Origin: Ketobacter sp964016105
Lineage (GTDB): Bacteria > Pseudomonadota > Gammaproteobacteria > Pseudomonadales > Ketobacteraceae
Assembly (NCBI GenBank): GCA_964016105.1
Contig: CAXHEX010000021.1
Location: 27,476 to 91,475 of the forward strand
Reading direction: 5' to 3'
DNA length: 64,000 nt
Shown: piece after piece, positions 17,514-25,597 of the stretch
How positions within the stretch are numbered: position 1 is the stretch's first letter
How the letters are laid out: each line of letters opens with the position of its first letter
The notes under the pieces: generated by a model
What the model was told of the DNA's origin: nothing
The model's input: the letters and a program-made list of their open reading frames with translations, nothing else
The model's database searches: none
Made by a program: the position numbers and the translations under genes

Positions 17514-18914
17514 ATGTCCACTTTAACCTTTTGGGGGGCTGCGCAAGAAGTTACTGGGTCCTGTCATCTAATCGAAACAGAAGGTGTTCGCATTCTGTTG
17601 GATTGCGGTATGCACCAAGGCGGGCGTAAGTCAGAAAAGCGCAACGGGGAACCCTTTCCATTTGATCCCCGCAGTTTAAACGCGGTCATTCTGTCCCACG
17701 GTCACCTGGATCACAGCGGGTTGTTACCACGACTGTTTAAAGACGGTTACAAAGGTCCCGTATATTGTACTGATGCCACCCGCAACTTATTGGCCATTAT
17801 GTTGGAAGATTCCGCCAGCTTGCACCTGCGCGATGTGGAATGGGAAAACAAACGTCGCAGAAGAGCAGGCAAACCGGAAATACAGCACTGGTATGACATG
17901 GAAAATGTGTTACAGGTACTGGAGCACTGCGAAGGCATTCCCTACACTGAAACCCGTAAGATTGAAGCCGGAATAGATCTGACGTTTTACGAAGCTGGGC
18001 ATATTATTGGTTCCGCCATTGTGGAGTTGGATATACAGGAAAAAAGCCATTCCAAGCGCTTAGTATTTTCTGGTGATTTAGGTAATTCCGATGCGGTGCT
18101 GATGCGTGACCCCACCCCACGACAACAGGCTGATGTGGTGTTAATGGAAGGCACCTATGGCGATCGGGATCACCGTACACTGGATAACACCTTAGATGAG
18201 CTGGCATTGGCCTTAGATCAAGCCTATCAGGCTAAGGGAAACGTATTAATTCCATCCTTTGCGGTGGGGCGTACACAGGAAATGTTGTTTCATTTGGGGG
18301 TTCTACATAAGCAGGGCAGAGTGCCTCAACAAAAAATATTTCTGGATAGCCCCATGGGGATCGACGTAACCCGGCTTTATACCGAGTATATGGAACTACT
18401 CGATCCTAAAGATCTTGAAAAGCTGTCACTAAAGTTGGGGGACGATCATAAAAGTTATCTACCCATGCTGACATTGACCCAGGATACCCAGGATTCCATG
18501 GCCATTAACCGGGTTACCGATGGTGCCATCATCATTGCCGGAAGTGGTATGTGTAATGGTGGGCGAATCCGTCATCATTTAAAACACAATTTATGGCGGC
18601 CTGAATGCCATATTGTGTTTCCCGGTTTTCAGGCTCGGGGTACTTTGGGCAGAAAGCTGGTGGATGGTGAGAAGCAAGTAAAGATGTTTGGTTCTGTTTT
18701 TGCGGTAAAGGCTAAAATCCATACCTTAGGAGGATTTTCTGCCCATGCAGGTCAATCACAATTACTGCAGTGGGCCAGTGAATTTCAAAACAGGCCTCGG
18801 TTTTATTTGGTGCACGGTGAAGTGGAAGCACTGCAGGCGTTGCAAAAAACCATGCAAGAAAAGTTGAGTATATCTTCAGAGGTGCCAGCGGAAGGTACCA
18901 GCATGGTATTTTAA
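17514..18914 (+). CDS. MBL-fold / beta-CASP hydrolase (RNA-specificity type)
   Basis: A 466-residue metallo-beta-lactamase-fold protein with beta-CASP and RMMBL-type domains, a family related to RNA 3'-end processing nucleases such as YSH1/CPSF73. The zinc motif is SHGHLDHSG near residue 61; later ligands appear in YEAGHIIGSA near 160, FSGDLGNSD near 186 and GGFSAHAGQ near 406. IIIAGSGMCNGGRIRHHL is the beta-CASP signature. Bacterial members are likely nucleases, but the substrate is not established. The start is ATG at 17514. It is transcribed away from imuA. Confidence 0.9.
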   Translation: MSTLTFWGAAQEVTGSCHLIETEGVRILLDCGMHQGGRKSEKRNGEPFPFDPRSLNAVILSHGHLDHSGLLPRLFKDGYKGPVYCTDATRNLLAIMLEDSASLHLRDVEWENKRRRRAGKPEIQHWYDMENVLQVLEHCEGIPYTETRKIEAGIDLTFYEAGHIIGSAIVELDIQEKSHSKRLVFSGDLGNSDAVLMRDPTPRQQADVVLMEGTYGDRDHRTLDNTLDELALALDQAYQAKGNVLIPSFAVGRTQEMLFHLGVLHKQGRVPQQKIFLDSPMGIDVTRLYTEYMELLDPKDLEKLSLKLGDDHKSYLPMLTLTQDTQDSMAINRVTDGAIIIAGSGMCNGGRIRHHLKHNLWRPECHIVFPGFQARGTLGRKLVDGEKQVKMFGSVFAVKAKIHTLGGFSAHAGQSQLLQWASEFQNRPRFYLVHGEVEALQALQKTMQEKLSISSEVPAEGTSMVF

Positions 18915-19123
18915 AAACACACCTTTCTACCCATATCTTTGGCGCGGCGCTTACATTCCCGGCGAATGTTGTCGCAGGTGATGGCGGCACCGGGAGACAT
19001 GGTGCTGCTGTTTTCACACTCGTAATAGCGATCCTGCAGATCTGAAGCGGGGAGATCTGCAAATTTAGAATCGCCGCAACTGATCAGTAAAATAGAGCCA
19101 ATAAGTAAAAAAATGGCTTTCAT
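18911..19123 (-). CDS. Small lipoprotein of unknown function
   Basis: A 70-residue protein with a clear lipoprotein signal (MKAIFLLIGSILLISCGDS, acceptor Cys at 16). The mature part is short, with four further Cys residues (YYECEN, TCDNIRREC, VCF), which suggests two disulphides in the periplasm. The ATG at 19121-19123 is preferred to an upstream in-frame start at 19168, which would place 15 extra residues before the signal. It overlaps the end of the hydrolase gene by four bases tail to tail. Confidence 0.7.
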   Translation of the reverse strand: MKAIFLLIGSILLISCGDSKFADLPASDLQDRYYECENSSTMSPGAAITCDNIRRECKRRAKDMGRKVCF

Positions 19124-19209
19124 GGGCTTAACTCCGCAACTCATCACAATTTTAGTATAGATTAACAACCACTTAGCTCAAATATTATTGAAAGTTTTGG
19201 GAACAGCTT

Positions 19210-20031
19210 ATGTATATATCACAAATGTATATCCACCCGGTTAAATCCTTTGGCGGTATTGCCGTAGAGCAGTTCGAAGTGGATTGCTTTGGTCCCCGTT
19301 GGGATAGGCGTTGGATGGTGGTTGACCCCCAGGGAAAGTTTATTACCCAGCGGCAATGTGTGGAAATGGCTGCCATTGACGTTGAATTCATGGAAGGCCG
19401 GGTGGTTTTAACGGGAGCAGAGGGCAGTACTGTGGCGTTTACCCCAGAAGACTTTGCAGCAGGTGAGAGTATTGAGGCCCGGGTATGGAGAGATCAGGTG
19501 CAGGCGCGGCTTGGACCCCAGTGGCTGGAGCAGTGGCTGACTCATGAGCTGGGCCGCCCTTGTAATCTGGTGTTCATGCCGGAGCAAAGTCAGCGCAAAG
19601 TGGATCCAAATTATGCCAAGCGAGATGAAACTGTGAGTTTTGCCGATGGTTTTCCTTTGTTATTGACGTCTCAGGCCTCTTTGGATTTTCTTAATTCGAA
19701 GATGAGTATAGCGATCACCCAGTCACGCTTTCGTCCAAATTTAGTGGTGGAAGCGGCACAACCATGGCAAGAAGATAACTGGAAAAGGATTAGGGTAGGA
19801 GCAATGGAGTTTGAGGTGGTAAAGCCCTGTTCCCGCTGTGTTATTCCCACCATTGACCCCAGTAGCTTAAAAAAGCAGCCTGAGGTATTCAACACACTAA
19901 AACAGTATCGTTCCCAGGGAGGTGAGGTATTTTTTGGCCAAAACCTGATCCCAATTATTCCACCGGGGCATAACCCTAAAGCTGCTATAGGCGAAATTCA
20001 TTGTTCAGATAAATTAGTGGTTCTGGAGTAA
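19210..20031 (+). CDS. MOSC-domain protein (YcbX-like)
   Basis: A 273-residue protein with an N-terminal MOSC beta-barrel domain (YISQMYIHPVKSFGGI...DRRWMVVDPQGKFITQR) and a C-terminal MOSC domain. The conserved Cys lies in VKPCSRCVIPTIDP near residue 205. MOSC proteins carry sulphur or act with the molybdenum cofactor; YcbX of E. coli reduces N-hydroxylated base analogues. Unlike YcbX, no C-terminal 2Fe-2S ferredoxin domain is present, so an external reductase would be needed if it is an oxidoreductase. ATG start at 19210. Confidence 0.88.
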   Translation: MYISQMYIHPVKSFGGIAVEQFEVDCFGPRWDRRWMVVDPQGKFITQRQCVEMAAIDVEFMEGRVVLTGAEGSTVAFTPEDFAAGESIEARVWRDQVQARLGPQWLEQWLTHELGRPCNLVFMPEQSQRKVDPNYAKRDETVSFADGFPLLLTSQASLDFLNSKMSIAITQSRFRPNLVVEAAQPWQEDNWKRIRVGAMEFEVVKPCSRCVIPTIDPSSLKKQPEVFNTLKQYRSQGGEVFFGQNLIPIIPPGHNPKAAIGEIHCSDKLVVLE

Positions 20032-20032
20032 A

Positions 20033-20632
20033 TTAGAACAATTCAATGTCGTCATCACTGTCGTCACTCTGTGCTTGTTTCTCGGTGATTTCAAACTGGT
20101 GACGATATAACTCTAACGCTTCGGGAACTGTCATGCCCTTCATAATATGATCGAACATCATTCGCTCACACTCCATGGTGTAATTAGAGCGAATTTCGTC
20201 CTGAATAATTTTCCATTCATCGGGATTGTACAGGCGAGCCGAGTCGTTAATAAGATCACCCAAGTGATTCAAGCTGGTGTTCACGTGACCCAGTTTTTGA
20301 CTCAGGCGGTCGTAAAACTGAAATGCTACTATAGCGGTTTGCATTTGCTGATGCATTTGGGTGGCGGTAGACATAATAGACAGCTTTGCCGCTTGCCATT
20401 CATCCTCTGAATTGGCATTTTCCGCCAGATTGGCGATCTGTCGTGCATCGGAAGACATTCCAGTGAAGGTGGAGGTGAGATCATCAACGGATTTTGAGCT
20501 GTCGTTCAAAGTGGTCTCGATCTGGGCCATGGCCAAACAGATCATGGAAATGGTCTCTTTGATTTGGCTCCAATCCAGATCCGGGTTTACCGAGCTGGAG
20601 CCTGGGTTACTTAACTGAGATCCTGCCGCCAC
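20033..20632 (-). CDS. CheZ-like protein with C-terminal CheY-binding-type peptide (tentative)
   Basis: A 199-residue, highly helical acidic protein without signal peptide, not annotated by plain likeness. Two features recall the CheY-P phosphatase CheZ. First, a long amphipathic helix carries FQFYDRLSQKL, whose Asp108 and Gln112 have the D-x3-Q spacing of the CheZ active site (QDLTGQ in E. coli). Second, a flexible acidic linker ends in the terminal peptide DDDIELF, like the CheY-docking tail of CheZ. The middle segment NLNDSSKSVDDLTSTF-type heptads suit a four-helix bundle. It stands alone, away from any che operon. Function is inferred, not shown. Confidence 0.5.
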   Translation of the reverse strand: MAAGSQLSNPGSSSVNPDLDWSQIKETISMICLAMAQIETTLNDSSKSVDDLTSTFTGMSSDARQIANLAENANSEDEWQAAKLSIMSTATQMHQQMQTAIVAFQFYDRLSQKLGHVNTSLNHLGDLINDSARLYNPDEWKIIQDEIRSNYTMECERMMFDHIMKGMTVPEALELYRHQFEITEKQAQSDDSDDDIELF

Positions 20633-20840
20633 GCCATTGCTCCTGACATTGCAAAAAATAAATAATTGGTGAGATAGTTTCAGAATAGTTCAGAAGTTGA
20701 AAATTTGTGAAGCTGGGGAGACAAAAAAATCATTTCTGCGTAGTCCATGCACAAACCAGAAACGTGCCAAAATCCCATAGCTGCTACAATTTGTTTATAC
20801 AAAGTAAATAAGGCCAAGGCAGTGGCTAGGAACGGGGCGT

Positions 20841-21560
20841 ATGCAAATACAGTACACCTTTGATATTGAAGAAATATCTCTACAGTACCTAGTGGATGTA
20901 GATCGTGAATTTGATTTTAAGAAGGAGCGGCCAAATGCACCGGAATGGACGCAACTGAAGCATAATCAATGCACTAATTGCCCACTATCTGTGAAGGATG
21001 GAAAGTACTGTCCAGCGGCGGTGGATCTGACCCAGGTGGTAACGGATTTTCAACGCATGCCAGCCATTACCAAAGCGGGTGTGAAAGTGGTTACGCCAGA
21101 GCGGGATTACTATAAAGAAACCTCATTAGAAGAGGGGTTAAGATCCCTTATGGGGTTGGTGATGGCCACCAGTGCATGTCCAATCTTGAAACAGTTGAAA
21201 CCCAATGCGCGCAATCATCTGCCGTTTGCCAGTCAGGAGGATTTTATCATTCGATCCGCCGCATTATATTTACTGAGGCAGTACTTTAACTACAGAACAG
21301 GAGATCGTCCGGATTGGGATCTTCAGGGTCTGATCAGTTTAAATGAAGAGCTGCAAACATTGAATCAGGCATTTTGGCAGCGTGTACACGACGCCTGTGA
21401 AAACGATTCTAACCTCAAGGCGTTGCTTAGCTTTTTTAATCTGTCATCCAGCATGAGTTACTCTTTGGAAGCTCAGCTACAAAGCATTCGGAGCCAGATC
21501 ATCGACATTGGTATGTCTCCCGCCATCCAGCCCCTGCCAAACGAAAATCCGCTGTTTTAA
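20841..21560 (+). CDS. Conserved hypothetical protein with Cys cluster
   Basis: A 239-residue soluble protein whose family I recall only as uncharacterised (possibly DUF6901-like). The N-terminal part begins as a beta strand (IQYTFDIEE). Then HNQCTNCPLSVKDGKYCPAAVDL near residues 52-75 holds three cysteines and a His that could bind a metal. The rest is helical with further Cys at about 113 and 180. There is no membrane segment or signal peptide. It ends nine bases before the convergent universal stress protein gene. Confidence 0.6.
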   Translation: MQIQYTFDIEEISLQYLVDVDREFDFKKERPNAPEWTQLKHNQCTNCPLSVKDGKYCPAAVDLTQVVTDFQRMPAITKAGVKVVTPERDYYKETSLEEGLRSLMGLVMATSACPILKQLKPNARNHLPFASQEDFIIRSAALYLLRQYFNYRTGDRPDWDLQGLISLNEELQTLNQAFWQRVHDACENDSNLKALLSFFNLSSSMSYSLEAQLQSIRSQIIDIGMSPAIQPLPNENPLF

Positions 21561-21568
21561 CAATGCAC

Positions 21569-22000
21569 CTACTTCACTCGAACCGCTAACACATCAATTT
21601 TTGAATGGTGCAGAACAGCATTGGCAGTGGAACCCAGCAAGAGGGCTAAGCCATGACGCCCGTGGCTGCCCATTACAATCAGGTCAACACCTTGATCTTC
21701 AGCCACTCGCAAAATTTCCTTCTCTGTGATACCTACTTCAAGAAACTGATGATCTTTGTCAACATTGAGCCTGGTGCCTAGCTCCTGCAGTTGCGAAAGC
21801 GCCTGTTTTTCCAGTTCTTTGTGCAGGTCACCCAAATCTACCGGAAACTCGCCACCATAGGCAATAGAGATGGGCTCGAGAACATGTATGATGCTCAGTT
21901 TGGAGGAGAAGGTTTGTTGCAGAGCCGCTGCACGCTTTTCTACCAACTCAGACTCCTGATTAAAATCCGCTGCAAGCAAAATGTGATTATATTGTCCCAT
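21569..22000 (-). CDS. Universal stress protein (UspA family)
   Basis: A 143-residue single-domain Usp with the ATP-binding signature G-x2-G-x9-G-S/T near the C-terminus (GSHGRHGLALLLGST) and the opening YNHILLAADF. These small cytoplasmic dimers help cells survive stress; the nucleotide motif places it in the ATP-binding branch. It is a single gene, divergent from the PA3010-like gene. Confidence 0.93.
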   Translation of the reverse strand: MGQYNHILLAADFNQESELVEKRAAALQQTFSSKLSIIHVLEPISIAYGGEFPVDLGDLHKELEKQALSQLQELGTRLNVDKDHQFLEVGITEKEILRVAEDQGVDLIVMGSHGRHGLALLLGSTANAVLHHSKIDVLAVRVK

Positions 22001-22090
22001 GAGAGCATCCTTATGGTGTTTTAATAATGATTTCTATTAGATAATGCCCCGCTTATACATTTCAAGCTTTGTTTTTGGTCAAATAATTTT

Positions 22091-22588
22091 ATGATTTATT
22101 TGTTTATTGGTCTGGCTATGTTGTTTATCTTGGGGCCCATCCTCATGCTCAGACCTACCCCCAGAGAACGGCGGCAGGCACGCATTCGCCAATACGCCCT
22201 GAGTCACAAGGTGGCTGTGAGTCCCATTTCTCTCAAGCGGAATGAAAAATTCAATCGCTTGCTGCAACGCAATCCACATATAGAAAATCATCACTGGTGT
22301 GCCTACAAGCTGGTTGCGGAGGAAGACCAAACCGGGCCTTCAGTAAAAGGTGAGTGGCTGCAACGTAAGACCAAAGAAGGAACCCTGGTATGGGAGCCAG
22401 TGGATGTGATGCAGAATACGCCGCCTTTAGTGGCACAGCTTCTACAGCAATGGCAAGACAGCCAAACGGAAGATTTTTTGCAATTGGAACTGGGTCCCAG
22501 ACAAGTGGTTGTGGTCTGGAACGAACGTGGTGATATTGATCAGGTTACGGTGCTATGTGAGCAACTTAAGCGCCTCATGACCATATAA
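22091..22588 (+). CDS. Conserved membrane-anchored protein of unknown function (upstream of topA)
   Basis: A 165-residue protein with one N-terminal hydrophobic helix (residues 2-20, IYLFIGLAMLFILGPILML) followed by the basic RPTPRERRQARIRQYAL, which suggests an inner-membrane anchor with a cytoplasmic domain. I recall an uncharacterised gene of similar build next to topA in Pseudomonas. No catalytic motif is visible. About 280 bases separate it from topA, and they look like promoter DNA (AT-rich, with a GCCC/GGGC stem near 22744-22760). Confidence 0.6.
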   Translation: MIYLFIGLAMLFILGPILMLRPTPRERRQARIRQYALSHKVAVSPISLKRNEKFNRLLQRNPHIENHHWCAYKLVAEEDQTGPSVKGEWLQRKTKEGTLVWEPVDVMQNTPPLVAQLLQQWQDSQTEDFLQLELGPRQVVVVWNERGDIDQVTVLCEQLKRLMTI

Positions 22589-22870
22589 AATGACAGTTGG
22601 GGGAGTCTACAGACTTTTGAGATTCTGTCCTAACAATCTGAAATATCGAAAGAATAGAGGTTGCATAAACATTTTTTTTCAGTCATTTTTGGCAAAATTC
22701 GCGATTTGAGCCTAAAAACAAATTAATAAAGGAAATCACAAACGCCCTTGACCAACGGGCTGGCAGCTCTTATATATGTCGCCCCGGTGGAGGGAACGTT
22801 AGTGACAATAGAGAATAATCATATCTATTTAGTGATTAAAATATAACCAATAGAGGTTGGCAATACACCT

Positions 22871-25585
22871 ATGGGTAAAGCGCTGGTCATTGTGGAATCG
22901 CCCGCGAAAGCGAAAACCATCAATAAATATTTGGGAAAAGACTTTGTGGTCAAATCCAGTGTTGGCCATGTACGTGATTTGCCCACCAGTGGCAGCGGCA
23001 AAACCACTGTTGACCCAAAGGCGAGGGCGAAACAAGCGGCGTTAACCCGAAAAATGGCGCCGGAAGAAAAAGCCCTGTACAAAAAAGAAAAGGCTCGCAC
23101 AGCCCTTATCAGCCGCATGGGTATCAACCCAGAACAAGGTTGGGAAGCCAACTATCAGGTATTGCCCGATAAAGAAAAAGTAGTAAATGAGCTGCAGCGA
23201 CTGGCCAAGCAAGCGGATACCATCTATCTCGCCACGGATTTGGATAGAGAGGGGGAGGCCATTGCCTGGCACCTGCGTGAAGTTATTGGTGGTGATGATG
23301 ATCGCTACAAGCGGGTGGTATTTAATGAGATTACTAAAACCGCCATCCAGGAAGCATTTAAGGAGCCCGGTCGCCTTGACACCGACAGAGTAAATGCGCA
23401 GCAAGCAAGGCGCTTTTTAGACAGGGTAGTGGGCTACATGGTGTCGCCCCTGCTCTGGGCCAAGATTGCCCGAGGTCTGTCCGCCGGTCGAGTGCAATCC
23501 GTGGCGGTGAAGTTAGTGGTGGAGCGTGAGCGGGAAATTCGAGCTTTTATTCCTGAAGAATATTGGGAAGTATTTGCAGATACTGCCACCCAGAAAAAGC
23601 ATCAATTGCGTTTGCAGGTGACCAAAGAGCAAGGCAAGAATTTTCGACCCACTAATCAAGCGGATACGGAAAAAGCCCTGGACCACCTTAAAGCCCAAAA
23701 CTTTGAAGTGTCTGGACGCGAAGACAAACCCACCAAATCTCGTCCTGCAGCACCTTTTACCACATCGACGTTACAGCAGGGTGCCAGTACCCGTTTGGGC
23801 TTTAGCGTGAAGAAAACCATGATGATGGCCCAACGGCTGTATGAAGCGGGACACATTACCTATATGCGTACCGATTCTACAAATCTCAGTAAAGAGGCTG
23901 TGGAAAGTTGCCGGAGCTATATTGATGATCGCTGGGGTTCGCAATATGTGCCGGACAAACCCCTGGTGTACAGCAGCAAAGAAGGTGCTCAAGAGGCCCA
24001 CGAAGCTATTCGTCCCACCGACGTAAATAACTTGGGCGAGAATATAAAAGGGCTGGAAGCGGATGCCCAAAAACTATACGACTTGATATGGAAGCGATTC
24101 GTTGCCTGTCAAATGCCGCCGGCACAATACCTTAGTACCAATTTAACGGTAACTGCGGGTAACTATGAATTAAAAACCAAAGGCCGAATACTGAAATTCG
24201 ACGGCCATTTGGCAGTAAAGATGCCTGGTAGTAAAAAATCTGAAGAAGATATTGAATTGCCTGACGTGGCGGTGGGTGAGCTGTTGGATTTGAAGAAGCT
24301 CGATCCCAGCCAGCATTTTACCAAACCACCGGCGCGATTTTCAGAAGCCAGTCTGGTTAAGGAACTGGAAAAAAGGGGGATTGGGCGGCCTTCCACCTAT
24401 GCCTCCATTATTTCAACCATCCAGGACAGAGGTTATGTCACGCTGGCCAATCGCCGCTTTTATGCAGAGAAAATGGGCGATATTGTCACCGACCGATTAA
24501 ATGAAAACTTCGACAACCTTATGGACTACAGCTTCACCGCTAAAATGGAGGAGCAGCTAGATGAAATCGCCGAAGGTAAGTTGAATTGGAAGAATGTACT
24601 GGACAATTTTTTCAAGGATTTTAGCAAAAAGTTAGAGCAAGCCGAGGCGGATGAGGGTGGAATGCGAGCCAATCCGCCAGTGGAAACCCCTGATATTAAA
24701 TGCCCCGCCTGCAGTCGACCCATGTCCATACGTACCGGTAGTACTGGCGTGTTTTTGGGTTGCACGGGATACGCTTTACCACCGAAAGAACGTTGCAAAG
24801 AAACCATCAATTTAATTCATGGTTCTGAAACCATTAATGCCGATGACGACGAGAGTGAAGCCAAGGCCCTGAGGGAAAAGCGCCGATGCCCTAAATGCGG
24901 CACTGCCATGGAAAACTACTTAATTGATGAAGATCGTAAGCTGCATATCTGCGGTAACAGCCCCGACTGCGACGGTTATGAAATTGAACAGGGCAAGTTC
25001 AAAATCAAAGGCTATGATGGCCCCATAGTGGAATGCGACAAATGCGGCGCTGATATGCAGTTGAAAACCGGTCGCTTTGGCAAGTATTTTGATTGCACCA
25101 GTGCAGAATGTAAGAATACCCGCAAATTGCTGCGTAATGGTGAAGTGGCGCCGCCAAAGGCCGACCCCATTCCCATGCCACACCTAAAATGCGAAAAAAG
25201 CGACGACTATTTCCTTTTGCGGGACGGAGCTTCCGGTATGTTCCTGGCGGCAAGTCAATTCCCCAAGCATAGAGAAACCCGAGCTCCATTGGTGGAAGAA
25301 GTGAAGTCCGTGGGGGATAAGCTGGATCCCAAGTACGCGTTTCTTTTATCCGCTCCAGAAAAAGACAGGGAAGGCAATAAAGCCATTATCCGTTACAGTA
25401 GAAAAACCAAGTCGCAATACGTGATGACGGAAAATGACGAAGGTAAATCCACTGGGTGGAGTGCCACCTACGACGGCAACAAATGGACTGAAAAATTACC
25501 GGCAGTGAAGAAGGCAGCAGCGAAAAAAACGGCGGCTAAAAAGAAACCCGCTGCTAAAAAAAAGGCGGCTGCCAAAAAGAAGTAA
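22871..25585 (+). CDS. topA: DNA topoisomerase I (type IA)
   Basis: Relaxes negatively supercoiled DNA through a covalent 5'-phosphotyrosine. The 904 residues hold an N-terminal TOPRIM domain (ALVIVESPAKAKTINKYLG; acidic DREGE near residue 120), the strand-passage core with catalytic Tyr331 in TYMRTDS, and three C-terminal Cys4 zinc modules (from CPACSRP near 614, CPKCGTA near 675, CDKCGAD near 720). The end is a Lys/Ala-rich tail (repeated AAKKK) that should bind DNA. ATG start at 22871. It converges on the chemoreceptor gene 12 bases away. Confidence 0.97.
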   Translation: MGKALVIVESPAKAKTINKYLGKDFVVKSSVGHVRDLPTSGSGKTTVDPKARAKQAALTRKMAPEEKALYKKEKARTALISRMGINPEQGWEANYQVLPDKEKVVNELQRLAKQADTIYLATDLDREGEAIAWHLREVIGGDDDRYKRVVFNEITKTAIQEAFKEPGRLDTDRVNAQQARRFLDRVVGYMVSPLLWAKIARGLSAGRVQSVAVKLVVEREREIRAFIPEEYWEVFADTATQKKHQLRLQVTKEQGKNFRPTNQADTEKALDHLKAQNFEVSGREDKPTKSRPAAPFTTSTLQQGASTRLGFSVKKTMMMAQRLYEAGHITYMRTDSTNLSKEAVESCRSYIDDRWGSQYVPDKPLVYSSKEGAQEAHEAIRPTDVNNLGENIKGLEADAQKLYDLIWKRFVACQMPPAQYLSTNLTVTAGNYELKTKGRILKFDGHLAVKMPGSKKSEEDIELPDVAVGELLDLKKLDPSQHFTKPPARFSEASLVKELEKRGIGRPSTYASIISTIQDRGYVTLANRRFYAEKMGDIVTDRLNENFDNLMDYSFTAKMEEQLDEIAEGKLNWKNVLDNFFKDFSKKLEQAEADEGGMRANPPVETPDIKCPACSRPMSIRTGSTGVFLGCTGYALPPKERCKETINLIHGSETINADDDESEAKALREKRRCPKCGTAMENYLIDEDRKLHICGNSPDCDGYEIEQGKFKIKGYDGPIVECDKCGADMQLKTGRFGKYFDCTSAECKNTRKLLRNGEVAPPKADPIPMPHLKCEKSDDYFLLRDGASGMFLAASQFPKHRETRAPLVEEVKSVGDKLDPKYAFLLSAPEKDREGNKAIIRYSRKTKSQYVMTENDEGKSTGWSATYDGNKWTEKLPAVKKAAAKKTAAKKKPAAKKKAAAKKK

Positions 25586-25597
25586 GCTGGCAACAGG

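Noticed and set aside
25500..25585. Repetitive Lys/Ala codons at the topA 3' end as a possible simple-sequence phase switch
   Set aside because: A basic Lys/Ala tail is common in bacterial TopA, and the units are not exact short repeats.
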